From Platynereis dumerilii (Eukaryota; Annelida; Polychaeta; Phyllodocida; Nereididae), in the NCBI GenBank assembly GCA_026936325.1, contig JAPTHN010000003.1, positions 60,539,192-60,603,191 on the forward strand: a DNA stretch of 64,000 bases. Reading direction: 5' to 3'. This document shows positions 21,612 to 33,565 of the stretch, piece by piece. The position numbers were made by a program, and so were the translations under genes. Below the pieces are notes generated by a model. It was not told the origin of the DNA. It ran no database searches and saw only the letters and a list, made by a program, of their open reading frames with translations. Numbering within the stretch: position 1 is the first letter of the stretch; the number at the start of each line of letters is the position of its first letter.

Positions 21612-22262
21612 TCTCTACAAAAGATGGACCTCTACTTTGGACCATGCAAGTGCCAAACTTTTGCTTAATACCCAGCAAGCACCTTTAGAATGTTTATAAA
21701 TGCTTAATCAATGTTATTTATAAAAACATTTTGAAACCAAAATGATATTTCAAAATGATTTTTTACATTTTTACATGTTAACAGTGCTTGTTTGGCGTAC
21801 GTGAACACAACATAGGCAGTTGTAATGTTGGAACACCACAGTCTTGAAATATAGAATTTATCCCTGCAAAATATGGACCTCCACTTCGGACCAAGTGCAT
21901 GCAAAACGTTTGCTAAATATACTGCACCCAGCAAGGACCAAATGTTTATAAAACGTTGAATGAATGTTATAAAAAACGTTTCAAAACCAAAATGACATTT
22001 TTAGATGATTTTTTTTAATGTTAAGAGTGCTTGCTGGGCATTCGTGAATACAGCAGAGGCAGTTGTAATGTAGTCCTGAACACCACAGTCTCGCAAAATA
22101 AAACTATCCCTGCAAAATATGGACCTCTACTTCAGACCAAGTGCCAAACTTTTGCAAACTGCTGCACCCAGCAAGCAACTTATGTTTATAAAATGTTGAA
22201 TCAATGACATTTTTTAATGATTTTTTGAAATGTTAAAATGCTTGATGTGTGTACTTCAAAAA
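21612..22262. repeat. ~245-bp tandem repeat, nearly 3 units, each with an inner inverted-repeat element
   Basis: The phrase TGGACCTCTACTT[TC] recurs at about 21623, 21868 and 22119, followed each time by CCAAGTGC and then a block from ACCCAGCAAG to a TGCTTG end. That inner block (21669-21797, 21927-22039, 22166-22250) has inverted ends, CCCAGCAAGCAC and GTGCTTGCTGGG, and TTTATAAAACGTT-type AT-rich arms. Units differ by point changes and small gaps. Confidence 0.75.
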
Positions 22263-24362
22263 CAGGTGTCCCCATTACCCTTATATGCATGGAGCTGGGG
22301 CAAGCTGTAACCTTTTGTCCTGTGATGGCATCTTGGACAACTTCACCTCAAATGACCTGAACTCAGGTTGGTCTCCAGGCCATTGCAGCAGTGGTAGGCA
22401 TTATACAATCTTATACAATATCAAAGGTGCAATGCCTAAAGGACTTTACTAAAGTTGCTCTGACCCTCCCTGTAATGCCTCTATGGCCCCATGAAGTCAT
22501 GGTACATCACTTTGTGGGCTTTCAGAGAGTCTAATACAACATTACAAAGTCTGTAAGAGGTGTCTCTAGATATTATGCATGTTTGGAATAATTTCCTCTC
22601 TAGGAAGTCCCTTGAGCCCCTTGTCAGAGACAGGTATAAACACATTTTGATATTTACATTGCCAATTTAGAGATAAAATTATTGTCAAATTGGTTGACTC
22701 TCATGTTGGATCTCTAAATTTATGTAGTCTTGCTTGATAGTAATAATAAGTATTGACGAATATATAACAGGATCATAAATTCACAATCATTTGTTGAAAT
22801 TATACATATGAGATATGAAAAATAAAGAAGTTGCCTTTTCTGACCAAAAACCACAAACAGATTGAGGCCTGAAAAAAAAAACTTGGGGTCGTGATATCTA
22901 AATCAAAATACAATGTTGCAAAAAAGAAACAAATTTCATATATATTGTAATCTTGTAATAAAAGTAATATCATAATAACTACACTGACATAAGTTATAAA
23001 TCAATCTCCAAAATTCTTCCAAAATGTCTCAGAGACGTGGAAAAAAACTTTGTCAAGATAGTGATATGTTTCTTTGAGGCATTTACCAGCAACTTGGAGC
23101 TGTTCTCACTTTTCAAGAGTGATTCAAATCGTGTGAAAATTCTGAGAAGTTACAACATGGAATTGCACACCCCAATGAATTTTTTGCATTTGAAAGAAAA
23201 ATTCATTTCAACTTGTCCAAGTTCCAGTTTGACATGTCTTAGATACCCTTATTCCTCCTGACAAATGACATTTAGGCAAAAGTAAGGTAACTAAACTTGG
23301 GCTCAGTATATTGTTGACATTTATATAAGCTTTTGACTAATGACTAAAAATAAGCAATATTTTAAGACCTCTTATAAGACCTTGGTTACAGCCTGGAGAA
23401 TAATTGTTATTCAAAGATGTAGGCTGTGTGTAAATATACGCCATTTGATTGGAACCTATAACACTTGGGAAATATAAACCTATAATGTTTGGGAAATGAA
23501 TTGTTCACATTGAATGTGAAGGTTGTAATCACAACTTTACATGCCAAAGTATCAAAGCATGTTTCCAGAAAGTCAAAATGTACAAATAACCTCCAATAAG
23601 ACAAGAAGTGTAGACCTTTATCTCCTAAAGATTGAAACCCCTGACACTTTGCCTGCGGATGACCCTCAATTACTATTTTTTGCTGGACACATTCAATATA
23701 GGCCTACAGGAGCACTGCACCAAACTTAAACCTTGTGACAAAATCAAGCTCATCAGAAATGTCTGCCCACAAATAAACAAAACAAACAATATCTCATACA
23801 CCCAAAAAAATAATAATTCCAATAAGGGTTTTTTGAAATACCACACAGCTATTGTCATGAATGCTGAATGTTTTTGGAAAAACCAAACTACTTTGCAAAC
23901 AACGATTTGGTAATTGGTACATGTATATATTTTTTACAAAAACCTATTTTGTCCTCATTGTTTAAGGCGCATAATAAGATCGATATGTAAGTCAAAAATT
24001 CACTCCCAAGACCAGCATCTCTGAACATGGTTTGCAATATCAAGCTGCACATAGGCCTAACTCACTTTTGCCATTGAGGTCTCCAACAATGCTTGCAGCA
24101 GCACTTCTAACTTGAGCATGGCATCTCTACAATGCTACTGGGTGACGTGAAGAATGATAGAGAACACCCCTGGAGCATTAATCATACAAGTAACTCGAAG
24201 TAAGGGTTCTAAGCTTTAAGAAAGTCGTATTTTGTTGATTACAGATTATTCTCAAACGTTCTTTGAATACATTTCTGTTATTCTATCAGTTGCCATAGTA
24301 TAAAGACACTGAAAATTTTCAAACAAGACAACTATACTTAATATCAAACTACTACAAAGGTA
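22263..24362. other. Mostly unassigned; diverged MITE-B relative at 23826-23950
   Basis: The only recognisable piece is 23826-23950: TTTTTTGAAATACCACACAG, TCATGAATGCTGAATG and AACCTATTTTGTCC. It aligns with 51915-52054 and resembles MITE-B arms. The rest shows no gene or repeat. Frames at 23037-23261 and 23632-23913 have no recognised features. Confidence 0.4.

Positions 24363-24441
<79 letters not shown>
24363..24441. repeat. (ATCT)n microsatellite
   Basis: About 19 uninterrupted ATCT units with no SINE-1 body on the left. Confidence 0.95.
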
Positions 24442-24442
<1 letters not shown>

Positions 24443-25220
24443 ATACGATTTTTTTCTCGAATTTCTAAGCCATCTTGATAAGTATGACAGGCAATATCTT
24501 TATACTCATCTTCCTTTTATACTTTCTCTTTTACCTAACTTAAAAAAAGAAGCATTCCCTTTATTACACAATTTTTGACTTCGTTTAACTTCAAGAAAAA
24601 AAAATCTACGAAAAAGTCGAAAATAAACAAGAATGGTAAAAATATGAAGAGTAAAAAAAGAAACTTAACACTAAAAAAAAAAGTATCATCGTGGTTAACA
24701 ACCTGTTTTTAAGGGACAAAAATAAGATTTTAAAAACATCTTGAGTGTTTGGGTTTGGCAGAATGACAAGTGACATCTAAGCATGGGTGGGTGTCATGGT
24801 GCTTTGGTTTCAAAAAGGTCCTTTTTCACCTAAAAACTGTCAAAATGACTGATGGCCAAACCTTATATGTAATCATTATAGTAATGCTACCAGTTTATGT
24901 TCCCTTGAGTTACTCAAAAGACACTTCTGTAATGGTCATTCAACTTGTTTACCCATTCCTCAGATAATTGATAAGCTCTAAATGTGTCATACCTTAATAA
25001 ATCAGGTCAACACAGGTTTTGGGAAGGACCATATTGTGTTTATTAAATTTACCACCTCATAAAGAATAACATGATAATTTCAGTGACAAATTGTCTTTTG
25101 ACAGGAAGAAAAGTTGTCCAAGTTGTCCAAACAACCGCTTGACCTCTGGGGAACAGGGTTCCAATACCGGCTTGTTGCACTTCTTTATCCGAGTCATATT
25201 ACTCAATCGACGTAATCGTA
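24442..25220. other. No recognised feature
   Basis: AT-rich with several A runs (24541-24690); no gene or repeat family recognised. Confidence 0.35.
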
Positions 25221-25377
25221 CAGTGGTCCCTTTTGCAGCCATGAAGCGGTCTCTCGTGGGGGTGCCGTCTCTTCTCGGGGTGCAAAATGTACACCAAATA
25301 CTACCTAGTGGAGGAAGAAAGTGGTCGCATAAGGCAAGTTGGTCTTATAACAGAGTCTTGTAATGCCCGGACCACTG
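25221..25377. mobile_element. pogo/Tigger-like MITE copy 1
   Basis: Starts CAGTGGTCCC and ends GGACCACTG, with TA on both sides (25219-25220 and 25378-25379). The interior has GCGGTCTCTCGTGGG and GGTCTTATAACAGAG, resembling the 25794-25962 element. Termini of the CAGTGGTCC type with a TATAAC subterminal motif recall pogo/Tigger elements (family knowledge). At 157 bp it is non-autonomous. Confidence 0.7.
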
Positions 25378-25793
25378 TATCATGTATCAGAGTCGTTAAA
25401 CTGCTTTATGAACGGACAGAAAACATCACTAACAAGAAGTTGTCGGTTGTCGGTTATCTTTCTTATGAGCTCCCTGCAGATTTTGTCATTGAGACACTTA
25501 TTGTCTTTCATTAACTCATTCTATAACCAAACTAATTGTTGAAATAATTGTTAAAATTGCTGTGCCTCTTCCATAAATTGCAATAAATGTCTTATTTTTA
25601 CCCCTGACATGCCAGAGTCAGCATTGCCTGAATGATTCTCAATAGTGTATGACCAACTCAAGGTATTCCACTATATCAATTTACAAACTATTCATAAAGT
25701 CCTTCAATGGCATTCAGATTGTTTCAAGTGTTCTATGAGTGAAAACAAGACATTTCCAAGAGGCAAAAGCTAAACTATGTTAATTTTCTGCTA

Positions 25794-25962
25794 CAGAGGT
25801 CCCTACGTCATAAGACCATGTCTTGTGCAGTTATGAACTGGTCTCTCCTTGGGATGCAGTCTCTCATGAGAGTGCTAAATGTAAAAAAACTACTTATTTG
25901 TGCACTAGGAAGACGTTCACTCGGGTCTTATACCAGGGGGTCTTTTAACGCAGGGATCACTG
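25794..25962. mobile_element. pogo/Tigger-like MITE copy 2
   Basis: Starts CAGAGGTCCCTACGTCATAA after TA and ends TTTTAACGCAGGGATCACTG. The interior GGTCTCTCCTTGGGATGCAG and GGTCTTATACCAG match copy 1. The right-hand TA has been lost (GA). Confidence 0.6.
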
Positions 25963-25987
25963 GATGTGCATTGATTGTCAGTGTCGA

Positions 25988-26378
25988 TGGGTGAGTGGTT
26001 ACAGTCCAGACCAGCTCCGCTGAAGCTCGGTGCCTGCATCAGTCCTAATCCTATGATGTAACTCAGGGCAGCGAAAAACTATTATCAGTGGATCTTAACA
26101 AGCAACTTGCCAGGTACATGTTACGCAAATGAGATGTGAAATCAGTGGCCCTTTGTATCAGCGTCTGTGCTGGGCAAGTTAATCATTAATCCCTCACATA
26201 GGATAAATTTGTGACGTGTTGATGACTCCCAATGTCTCACCCATCTCATCGATCAACCCTCGTGAGCACCCAGACCTGGGTTTAGAGGGCGGCACTTGCC
26301 ATATCTATTTAATATCTATCTATCTGTCTGTATATCTACCTATCCACAATCTATCTATATATCTACATATATCTATCA
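25988..26378 (+). mobile_element. SINE-1 copy, diverged
   Basis: GGGTGAGTGGTTACAGTCC stands for the A box; the B-box region has lost its consensus. The body keeps CCTTTGTATCAGCGTCTGTG, TGCTGGGCAAGTTAATC and ATCGATCAACCCTCGTGAG, and it ends in an irregular ATCT/GTCT tail. Confidence 0.75.
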
Positions 26379-27544
26379 GATCACTACAGTAAAATGTACA
26401 AGACCAATGAGAACTCTGCCTATATTGTAAAATAATCAATCATGTTTCATTTTTGCTGCATGGGCATTCATCATCAGTCTACTCACAGTCCTCTGATAAT
26501 TTAGGACAAAAGCAACAGGGTGAATTGCATCTAGTATCAATACCAGCATGCTGCAACATGTTACAGTGATGGAGGATGTTCAATATTGATGGTCATTCCA
26601 TTTCGCATTGATCCGTGATCATCCGTCCGACCGTCTGTCGGCTTCAGCTTCCTCAATTGCCAACGGCCCAATGTTCGCCGTTGTTGTAGTTGTTTAAAAA
26701 AGATCTTTTTCCGATCAATTGGCAAATTTGGAGCAGATCGAAGATCACATCATGCAGGGGAGCATCAGAATAATCCTCAGGCGAAATGCGTCCCATTCAT
26801 CCATTGTTGCCTGAACAAACCGATCCGACTGATGATCAGATATCCGTCTATTGGTTCATTTACTCATCGATGCATCCGCAAAGGGTTATTCGCATGGCAG
26901 AAGTGATTTGATTTGGACCAATAAAAGTACAATCACACATTGTTATACTGCCAATAGCAGAGCCTATCATATTGTAACTTAATCAAAGTGGTGAAAATGG
27001 CTAAATTCTGTTTCACCTTCCAGGTTATTGATCGATGAGCACCAAGCAAAATAAATGGTGGTTTTCCAACTTGAAGATATTGAACCTTGGATCTATTCGA
27101 TGGCATGTATCTTGAGAGTCTGTAACTACTGAGCCACTTAATTATTACAGACAGAAATGTGTGTATTTTTGGTTTGTTTTTATATATTTTATCTCCTTAA
27201 GCCATGAGGTCATGGCCGATAGACTCAAGCAAAACTACAATAGTTATATGCAGACCGGACCAGCCATGGATGAAAGCAGAAAATACTTCTGACATTTTCA
27301 TATATATAAAAATTGTGTGATGCAATCTTTCTTCACATTTTTTCGTAAAAAATTCTGTCTGCAACCTTCAGTCTCTAAGTATGTGCAAACCTTAAAATTG
27401 TTGCAGTCACTTCTCTTGACACTTTGGTGACAAATTTTGGAATAATTCCTCAAGCCAGAAAGGAGACAGGGCAGCTTGTAAGGTCATAAGTAAAACTTGA
27501 TAAGTAAGGCTACTTATGTGAGACCGCTTATAAGACCACTTTAG
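26379..27544. other. No recognised feature; CpG-richer patch at 26590-26890
   Basis: The patch at 26590-26890 is richer in CpG and in GATC than its surroundings (GATCCGTGATCATCCGTCCG), but has no open frame or repeat partner in this window. The rest is unremarkable. Confidence 0.35.
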
Positions 27545-27870
27545 CATCTTACGGTGACATCATGTCAGTGGGACTTTACGGTGCAACGCCATTTCGGAGT
27601 CTTTCAGAGTCTTGTATTTCACGGTCTTTATTCTTGGGTCTTCAGCCGAGCATTAACCAAAGTTGGCAGCTTTGTCAGAAGGGAGTTTTAAATTCGAAAT
27701 ATGATCCCGCGATATTATGGAGTAACAGAGATCGCAACGCTGAGACACCGGAGACGGAGACAGAGAGATATGTCGTCCGCATGTAATGCCACAATGTCGA
27801 AAATGCTGTAAATGCCATGGAACAAGCGGAGTTATGCTTATTCGTAATCGAGTTCATAATCGCCAACAAC
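27545..27870. other. CpG-rich segment, possible promoter or 5' exon
   Basis: By eye about 20 CpG dinucleotides lie in about 330 bp, far more than in neighbouring sequence. A 74-codon plus-strand frame (27562-27786) runs through it but matches nothing I recognise. There is no TATA box or other element that would settle a start site, so the regulatory reading is speculative. Confidence 0.2.
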
Positions 27871-28376
27871 ATTCTATCTTAAGAGAAGCATCTTAGACAA
27901 GCGTCTTAGACGAACCGCCTGCCAACTTATGAACTCCAGCCTCCTCTGATCGCATTAAGAAACTTGTGGTATTGTAGGCACGTGCCCCCTGTCTCATCCC
28001 TGGGATAAATTGCATTAAGTTCTGACTCATTTGTCCACTGGTCTCCAGGCTGCTCCACTGCAGCTCCAAGGCAGCTCCAAGGCAGCTCCAATTGGGCACT
28101 GAGACTTGTGGTAGACTTACTGTTGACTGTTGAGGCATTAGAGAATAAAACTTGCTGTCACTGTGTTGAAATGGGTTGCTGTCAGGGTCTTAGTGAAGCT
28201 GGGTGGCAGCTTTAATATATTCTTAAAGTCCAAACATACACTCTTTATCATAGTATATATGGAAGTATACATCTGCTTTTTCCTTAGAAATTGACAACTG
28301 TTGCAGTTGTACGTTATAGTCCAACCCCACTGTAACTGCTACCAATCAATACCATTAAATAATGAACTTAATTATC
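27871..28376. other. No recognised gene; 11-bp triplicate near 28059-28091
   Basis: GCAGCTCCAAG is repeated three times in tandem. Otherwise no gene or repeat family is visible. Confidence 0.5.
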
Positions 28377-28700
28377 TCCGCGCTGAAGGTCTTTGCCTGC
28401 ATGGGTTTGAACCCCAGGTAGGGAACTAAAAATATTTTCAGTGGACCTTCCAGAGCAAAATCCCAACTGGATGTTGTTCGGATGAGACGTTAACTTGGCA
28501 GCCCTTTGTGTTAGTTTCTGTGCTGGGTTAAAGATCCTCACATTGGGTAATGTTTAACACTTTGAGGACTCCCGCTCTCTCTCCCATCTCAGCAATCAAC
28601 CCGTGTGAGTGCCCTGAACTGGGCTTAGAGGGCTGCACTTACCATATCTGTCTATCTATCTATATATCTATAATATCATCTATCATATCATGTATCAATC
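28377..28700 (+). mobile_element. SINE-1 copy, A box lost
   Basis: Starts within the head at TCCGCGCTGAAGGTCTTTGC, has B box GGGTTTGAACCCC and the complete body (GATGTTGTTCGGATGAGACG, AGGACTCCCGCTCTCTC), and ends in an ATCT tail with variant units. Confidence 0.8.
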
Positions 28701-30056
28701 AAATCATGAGCAGCATTGATGAAAAAAGTGGGACATCATAGATGAGATATAACACGAGTCAAAAGACATCACCATATACAACACTTTCGCATGATACAGG
28801 GGACCACAGGAACATGGAGTTTTACACCTCGGACCATTTGGTGTCGATAAATCTGGACGGACGTCGATAGAACATGACATTACAGAGAATAACGGTGAGT
28901 GTGATTAACTGTTGCAGCAATTAGGAGAGAGTTTAGAGTCTGTCTATTAATGTGACAATTGTGACATGGGCTCACCTGGAGTATTAGGCCACATCTGCTG
29001 TAAGTCACAGACTGAAAAAGACTCTTGTTTCAAGGACTGTTCAAGGACTGTTTCAAGGCTGAAGTAAGCCTGTCCTGTGACACCTCATGTCCTTAAACTA
29101 ACATCTTTAAGAACCAGTTGACATCTGTCACTGTCTCTGATTGCCATATTACCACCTGATTTGTGCCATCATTCATCTGACCTAATTGACCCACAGTGTG
29201 ACCTTCAGTGTGACCTTCGGTTTGACCTTCAATGTCAAGGTCACGTGATCCCAACCTCCTGCCATTTTAACCATTAATAAAAATAATAACCCCCACTCTC
29301 TGACCACACAGACATGACAATCAATTAGTGCAGTTGTTGCACATGATAAATTGCATTAAAGCTTTTTTTATTCTTTTTCTATTCCATTTATGATTGATTA
29401 ATTGATTGATTAATTGGTGGGACACCCACGTTTAAAACCTCAACTTCTCATGATGACAATTGTCAAATAAACATCATAATAATATAGGCCTAGTCTATTG
29501 AAGTGAGATAGGACTTTTTCAAACAATGCAATAAAAAACCAACAACAACAACTCAATACTAATTTGTAAGGTTGTAACCACATGTGCTGAAGTTTAGTGG
29601 AAAAAATCCTGTCTGAAATTGATAAGTGTGTCAGCTGTATGACCCTGATTAAAAATATAACCTAAAAAAACGAAAAGAGAAAACTTTTAAATGGAGTTAA
29701 ATGTATACAGTAACTCCACTGACCAACTACAATACCTTAGGAAGAATTTTCTAGAATGTATGCATAAATTACAACTAGAATATCAAATGACGGTGCATTG
29801 CTGTTCCACCAAAACTATACAAATCCGATTCTCTGTGATGTTCATTCCTTTAGAGACCCTTACTAGGGATAACACTAGAGACAGTTCATTCTTCATTAAC
29901 AAAACACTCAACGTGCCTTTCTTCCACTTTCGACCCATAGATGGTCTTTGACATCAGCAAACCATAATTTTCAGACATGGTCTTCATCAAACTATCACCG
30001 AGAGGAAAATTCTGAGCCCCAGCTTCTTCTTTCTAGTTTCTATTACTCCTCACCCA
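28701..30056. other. Mostly unassigned; possible splice donor near 28893
   Basis: A CpG-bearing stretch at 28820-28890 ends in AATAACGGTGAGTGTG, a strong match to the metazoan splice-donor consensus. No paired acceptor or coding frame supports an exon. Alternating TTGATTAA-type repeats lie at 29393-29418. No repeat family is recognised elsewhere here. Confidence 0.2.
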
Positions 30057-30379
30057 AACCTTAAGGGTCTTTGTTTGTTTGTTTGTTTGTGTTTTACGCC
30101 TCTGCAGCACCTTAGCGGGCTATATCGAGGCAGGCGATCGCCGTATGATGATGAGATGAGAAGACTGTGAGTCTGGCACATACCCTATTAATTCAGGGAT
30201 GCCCAGGGTCTTTCAGTTGCCCTAGCATAGAACACTGGATACAACCCGCCTCCATTTAATGTCCCATGGGCTCAGACTAAAGTGAGTTCCCGGGGTGAGA
30301 TTTGAACCTACGCCCTCAAAGCCAGTTGACAAGCACACTTACCAATTAGGCTACGGGGGAACTCTAACCTTAAGGGTCT
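30057..30379 (-). mobile_element. SINE-3 copy with 14-bp target duplication
   Basis: The SINE occupies 30071-30365 on the minus strand. Its (AAAC)n tail is at 30071-30090 (read as TTGT). Its head is near 30365, with an A-box-like GTAGCCTAATTGGTAAG and B box GGTTCAAATCTC. Both sides carry the identical 14 bases AACCTTAAGGGTCT (30057-30070 and 30366-30379). That is a target-site duplication typical of LINE-mediated retroposition, so this copy is complete and comparatively young. Confidence 0.9.
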
Positions 30380-30832
30380 ACAAGAGTGTTTGCGTAATCA
30401 TAACCAAGTGAGAATATGGGAGAGCTTGACGTCAGAATGTCTGAATGACAGAATGACATCAGCATGACATTTGTGACATCACCCTGACGTAAAGATGAGT
30501 CAAAATGCCAGCAGCGAAGCTTGTACGGTACCTCATGTGCTCCTCGGGATTGCAGATTATTGGTTGAACACAGAAACTATAAAAAATATATTAACTGCAC
30601 TAAAACCTCGACTAAAATTCATCATATATGATGCATATAATAAGCAAATGACATCAGCTATAGAGAGTGTAATCTCAAGAGTGCAGTTATAGAATGCAGA
30701 GTTATAGAATGCACTTTTAATGTGCACAGTTAGAATGCACTGTGTACTTTTTATTGCACTTTGCATTGAAACTTTTGTCACTGAAGGACCAGAGGACCGT
30801 AAATCAGGATGCAACCTTGAAGGGGAATCAGC
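30380..30832. other. No recognised feature
   Basis: Contains a short run of GAATGCA-type repeats (30690-30740), for example TTATAGAATGCA twice; nothing else recognised. Confidence 0.35.
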
Positions 30833-30853
30833 TACCAGATATTCCAGTCTGTA

Positions 30854-31045
30854 CACTCCAAAAAATGACGGGACAAAATTGGTTTTTTAGATTCAAAATG
30901 GTTTTTTGAAAAACCAAATTTCAATGCAAAAAACCAACATGGATTTTTTAAAAAATCCATGTTGGTTTTTTGCATTGAAATTTGGTTTTTCAAAAAACCA
31001 TTTTGAATCTAAAAAACCAATTTTGTCTGGAATTTTTTTAGAGTG
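30854..31045. mobile_element. MITE-B copy 2, flanked by 21-bp direct repeats
   Basis: The palindrome is almost identical to copy 1 (starts CACTCCAAAAAATGACGGGA, ends TTTTTTTAGAGTG). TA abuts both ends. In addition a perfect 21-bp repeat ending and starting in TA (TACCAGATATTCCAGTCTG plus TA) abuts both ends, at 30833-30853 and 31046-31066. Confidence 0.9.
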
Positions 31046-31066
31046 TACCAGATATTCCAGTCTGTA

Positions 31067-32188
31067 GTGCTCTGCACCCAGCCTAGACGTTGTTATTCAA
31101 TTAGTTACTTATAAGCAAACCCTTTGTAAATCAAGAATTACATAGTTGGAAAAAATGATTTAAAAATGGCATATATGCACTTGGAGATATGTGTTCCCCG
31201 CACAGGGACTCTTCTATTAAGACTACAGGGTAGCATACATACTGCTGGTCCTTGCCTTCCCGTCTGGAGTTTTGTCAGAACTCCAGAAGTATTATTCATA
31301 CTTCATATTCACAAATAAAAGCACAAGTGGAAAGTATTGCTTGGCGGCATACCAACGGCAGTCACTGTTATGGCAGTTGCAATAAAAACAATTCCTGTTT
31401 TATTGTAAAAACAGGCTTTCTATTATAAAAATTAATGCCAATCCCCACAGGTATTTTGACTCATTTTTACATCAGGGTGATGTAGCTGACATTATGCTGA
31501 TGTCACTGATATCGTGCTGATGTTATTCTGACGTCAAAAGCCCACAGATACGTTGTAGGCCTATACTCCAGTCGAAATCCAAAAATAATGTGATCAATTC
31601 ACTGATGAGTATAAAGCTCAGGCAGCCATCAGCCATGTCGATTTAACTTCTCCTCTGTGATCACAGATTTGGAGTTTGAACCTAAAGCAGTCAAAAGTCT
31701 TACTCAATATCAACTCCCTAGACCATTAGACCACCCATGAACTTTGGCCATTATGTCTTTATTAAAACCAGCAGCTCACATTACATGCTGCCTATGACAC
31801 TGTTATTAAAATGTGCACTGTAATTATTAATGCATTATCACTGTCATTTTGTGTTTATCTGACTAGGGTAGGTATGATTATCTACCAAGGACGTCTATCA
31901 AGCTGTTATTGTTGGTATATAGTGCAAGACTTTTTATTTGTAAATAAAAATGAGTATGAGATATCAGTCCATCAATATAAATGTGTAAATATGACCTTGA
32001 TCCTAAACTATTTTATGTCATTCCACTTTGCCCTCCCCCTTTTTCAAAAAAAAAACTAAAAATTTTAATTTTCCAGTAGCGCATAGCATTGGATAAGGTA
32101 GGAGGGTTTGAATTCAGGTCTCAAACGAACTCTCAATAATTTTACAGCTGGGTGCCACAGTCTATGCTAATTCTTTATCAAAGTGTTT
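31067..32188. other. No recognised feature
   Basis: No gene or repeat family recognised in about 1.1 kb. Confidence 0.35.
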
Positions 32189-32519
32189 CGCTGGTGTATT
32201 GGTTAAGGTTCCTGCCTACTCCGCTGAAGGTCTTTGCCTGCATGGGTTCGGACCCCGGGTGGGGAACCCAAAATTTTCAGTGTACCTTCATGAGCAAAAT
32301 CCCAGCTGGATGTCGTTTGGATGAGACGTTAAATTGGCGGCCCCTTGTATCAGTGTCTGTGCTGGGCAAGTAAAAGATCCCTCACATGGGGTAAATGTGT
32401 AACATGTTGAGGACTCCCGCTCTCTCTCTCATCTCATCAATCAACCCTCGTGAGCGCCCAGAATTGGGCTTAGAGGGCTGCACTTACCATATCTATCTAT
32501 CTATCTTTCTATCTATCAA
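32189..32519 (+). mobile_element. SINE-1 copy, full length
   Basis: The most complete plus-strand copy. A box GGTGTATTGGTTAAGG and B box GGGTTCGGACCCCGG stand about 35 bp apart, as in tRNA genes, followed by the full body and an (ATCT)n tail. It serves here as the family reference. It is not a functional tRNA: the stems around the boxes do not form a cloverleaf. Confidence 0.85.
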
Positions 32520-32982
32520 CCACTTCCATACGAGGACATCCATAGAATATCCAGGTGGGGGGGGAGGCTAGGGAAGGTTTTTAAAATAAATATTTAAAAA
32601 ATATCGTGCTCAGTTTTGGTGAATTAAGGCACTCAAGATTATATCACCCTCCCCTTCCTCCCTTGCGATCTCTCGAAAAATGACAATTCAAAACTTTTAT
32701 CGAACACTGATTTCCCCTCCCCCAGCCGCCTTATGGAAAAAAGTGACAGCAAGAAGATACAAAAAACTGTCAAAACCGGTTTTTTAAATGAATGTACACG
32801 AATTGAATTGCAAGATCTTAAAAAAATAGATCAAGGCCATATTTTGCACTTAATTACCTCTCCCCACATTTTCTGTAAAAACACATTCTGGCAATCAGTG
32901 GAATATTCTCAGAAAAAGGGGGGGGGGCGGTTCTGTGGTTGTGCTATCCATTTTTGCATGACGAAAACATTCAAAATAGATA
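32520..32982. other. No recognised feature; G runs
   Basis: G runs at about 32558-32566 and 32919-32927; no gene or repeat family recognised. Confidence 0.4.
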
Positions 32983-33190
32983 ATGAATGGATGGATGGAT
33001 GATTGCTTTATGTCCTTTATTTATGCAATTGGTAGGCTAATAAAGACAAGAGGAGGACACAGTAATGAGGCCAAGGATATTTGAAACGCCGTCCAACATC
33101 GGCCTGGGTTACCTGGCATGAGCTGGATTCGAACTCCAGAGCCTGCGATCGGCAGCGAAGTATGCTACCACTGCACTAATCCTCCCTCCA
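32983..33190 (-). mobile_element. SINE-2 copy, full length
   Basis: On the minus strand it has A-box-like TTAGTGCAGTGGTAGCATAC and B box GAGTTCGAATCCAGCTC. The body contains GATGTTGGACGG, GGCCTCATTACTGTGTCC and TTAGCCTACCAATTGCATAA, followed by AATAAAGGACATAAAG and a (TCCA)n tail. It is the best copy of the family in this window. Confidence 0.85.
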
Positions 33191-33565
33191 CGTTTAAAAT
33201 AGAGGTCTAGCGATTTGTCCATTTTGTCTAAAACTGTTGCAGTATAATCTCGAAATATGTAGTATTTGTAAATTTCTTTCGCCATTCCACTGATACAGTG
33301 ATTTTTCTTCTAACTTTTGTTAAAATTTGCTCATTTAACCTAAATTCCCCTTTTCCTTCCAATTTCTGTTCATGTGTCCTTGGACCAATTGAGAACAAGG
33401 GTAATTTCACTACTCTTTTTGAAAATGCTTTAGTCAGTCAAACTAAAAAAACGCAACAATCATTTTTAAGCAAAAATTCAGTGCTATGACCTACAATAAC
33501 TATCTATCTATCTAACTACTTATCTATCTATCAACAGCAGTATTATACTGCTTTTCACCACTTAA
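33191..33565. other. No recognised feature; small ATCT run at 33500
   Basis: A short irregular ATCT run lies at 33500-33532; otherwise nothing recognised. Confidence 0.4.
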
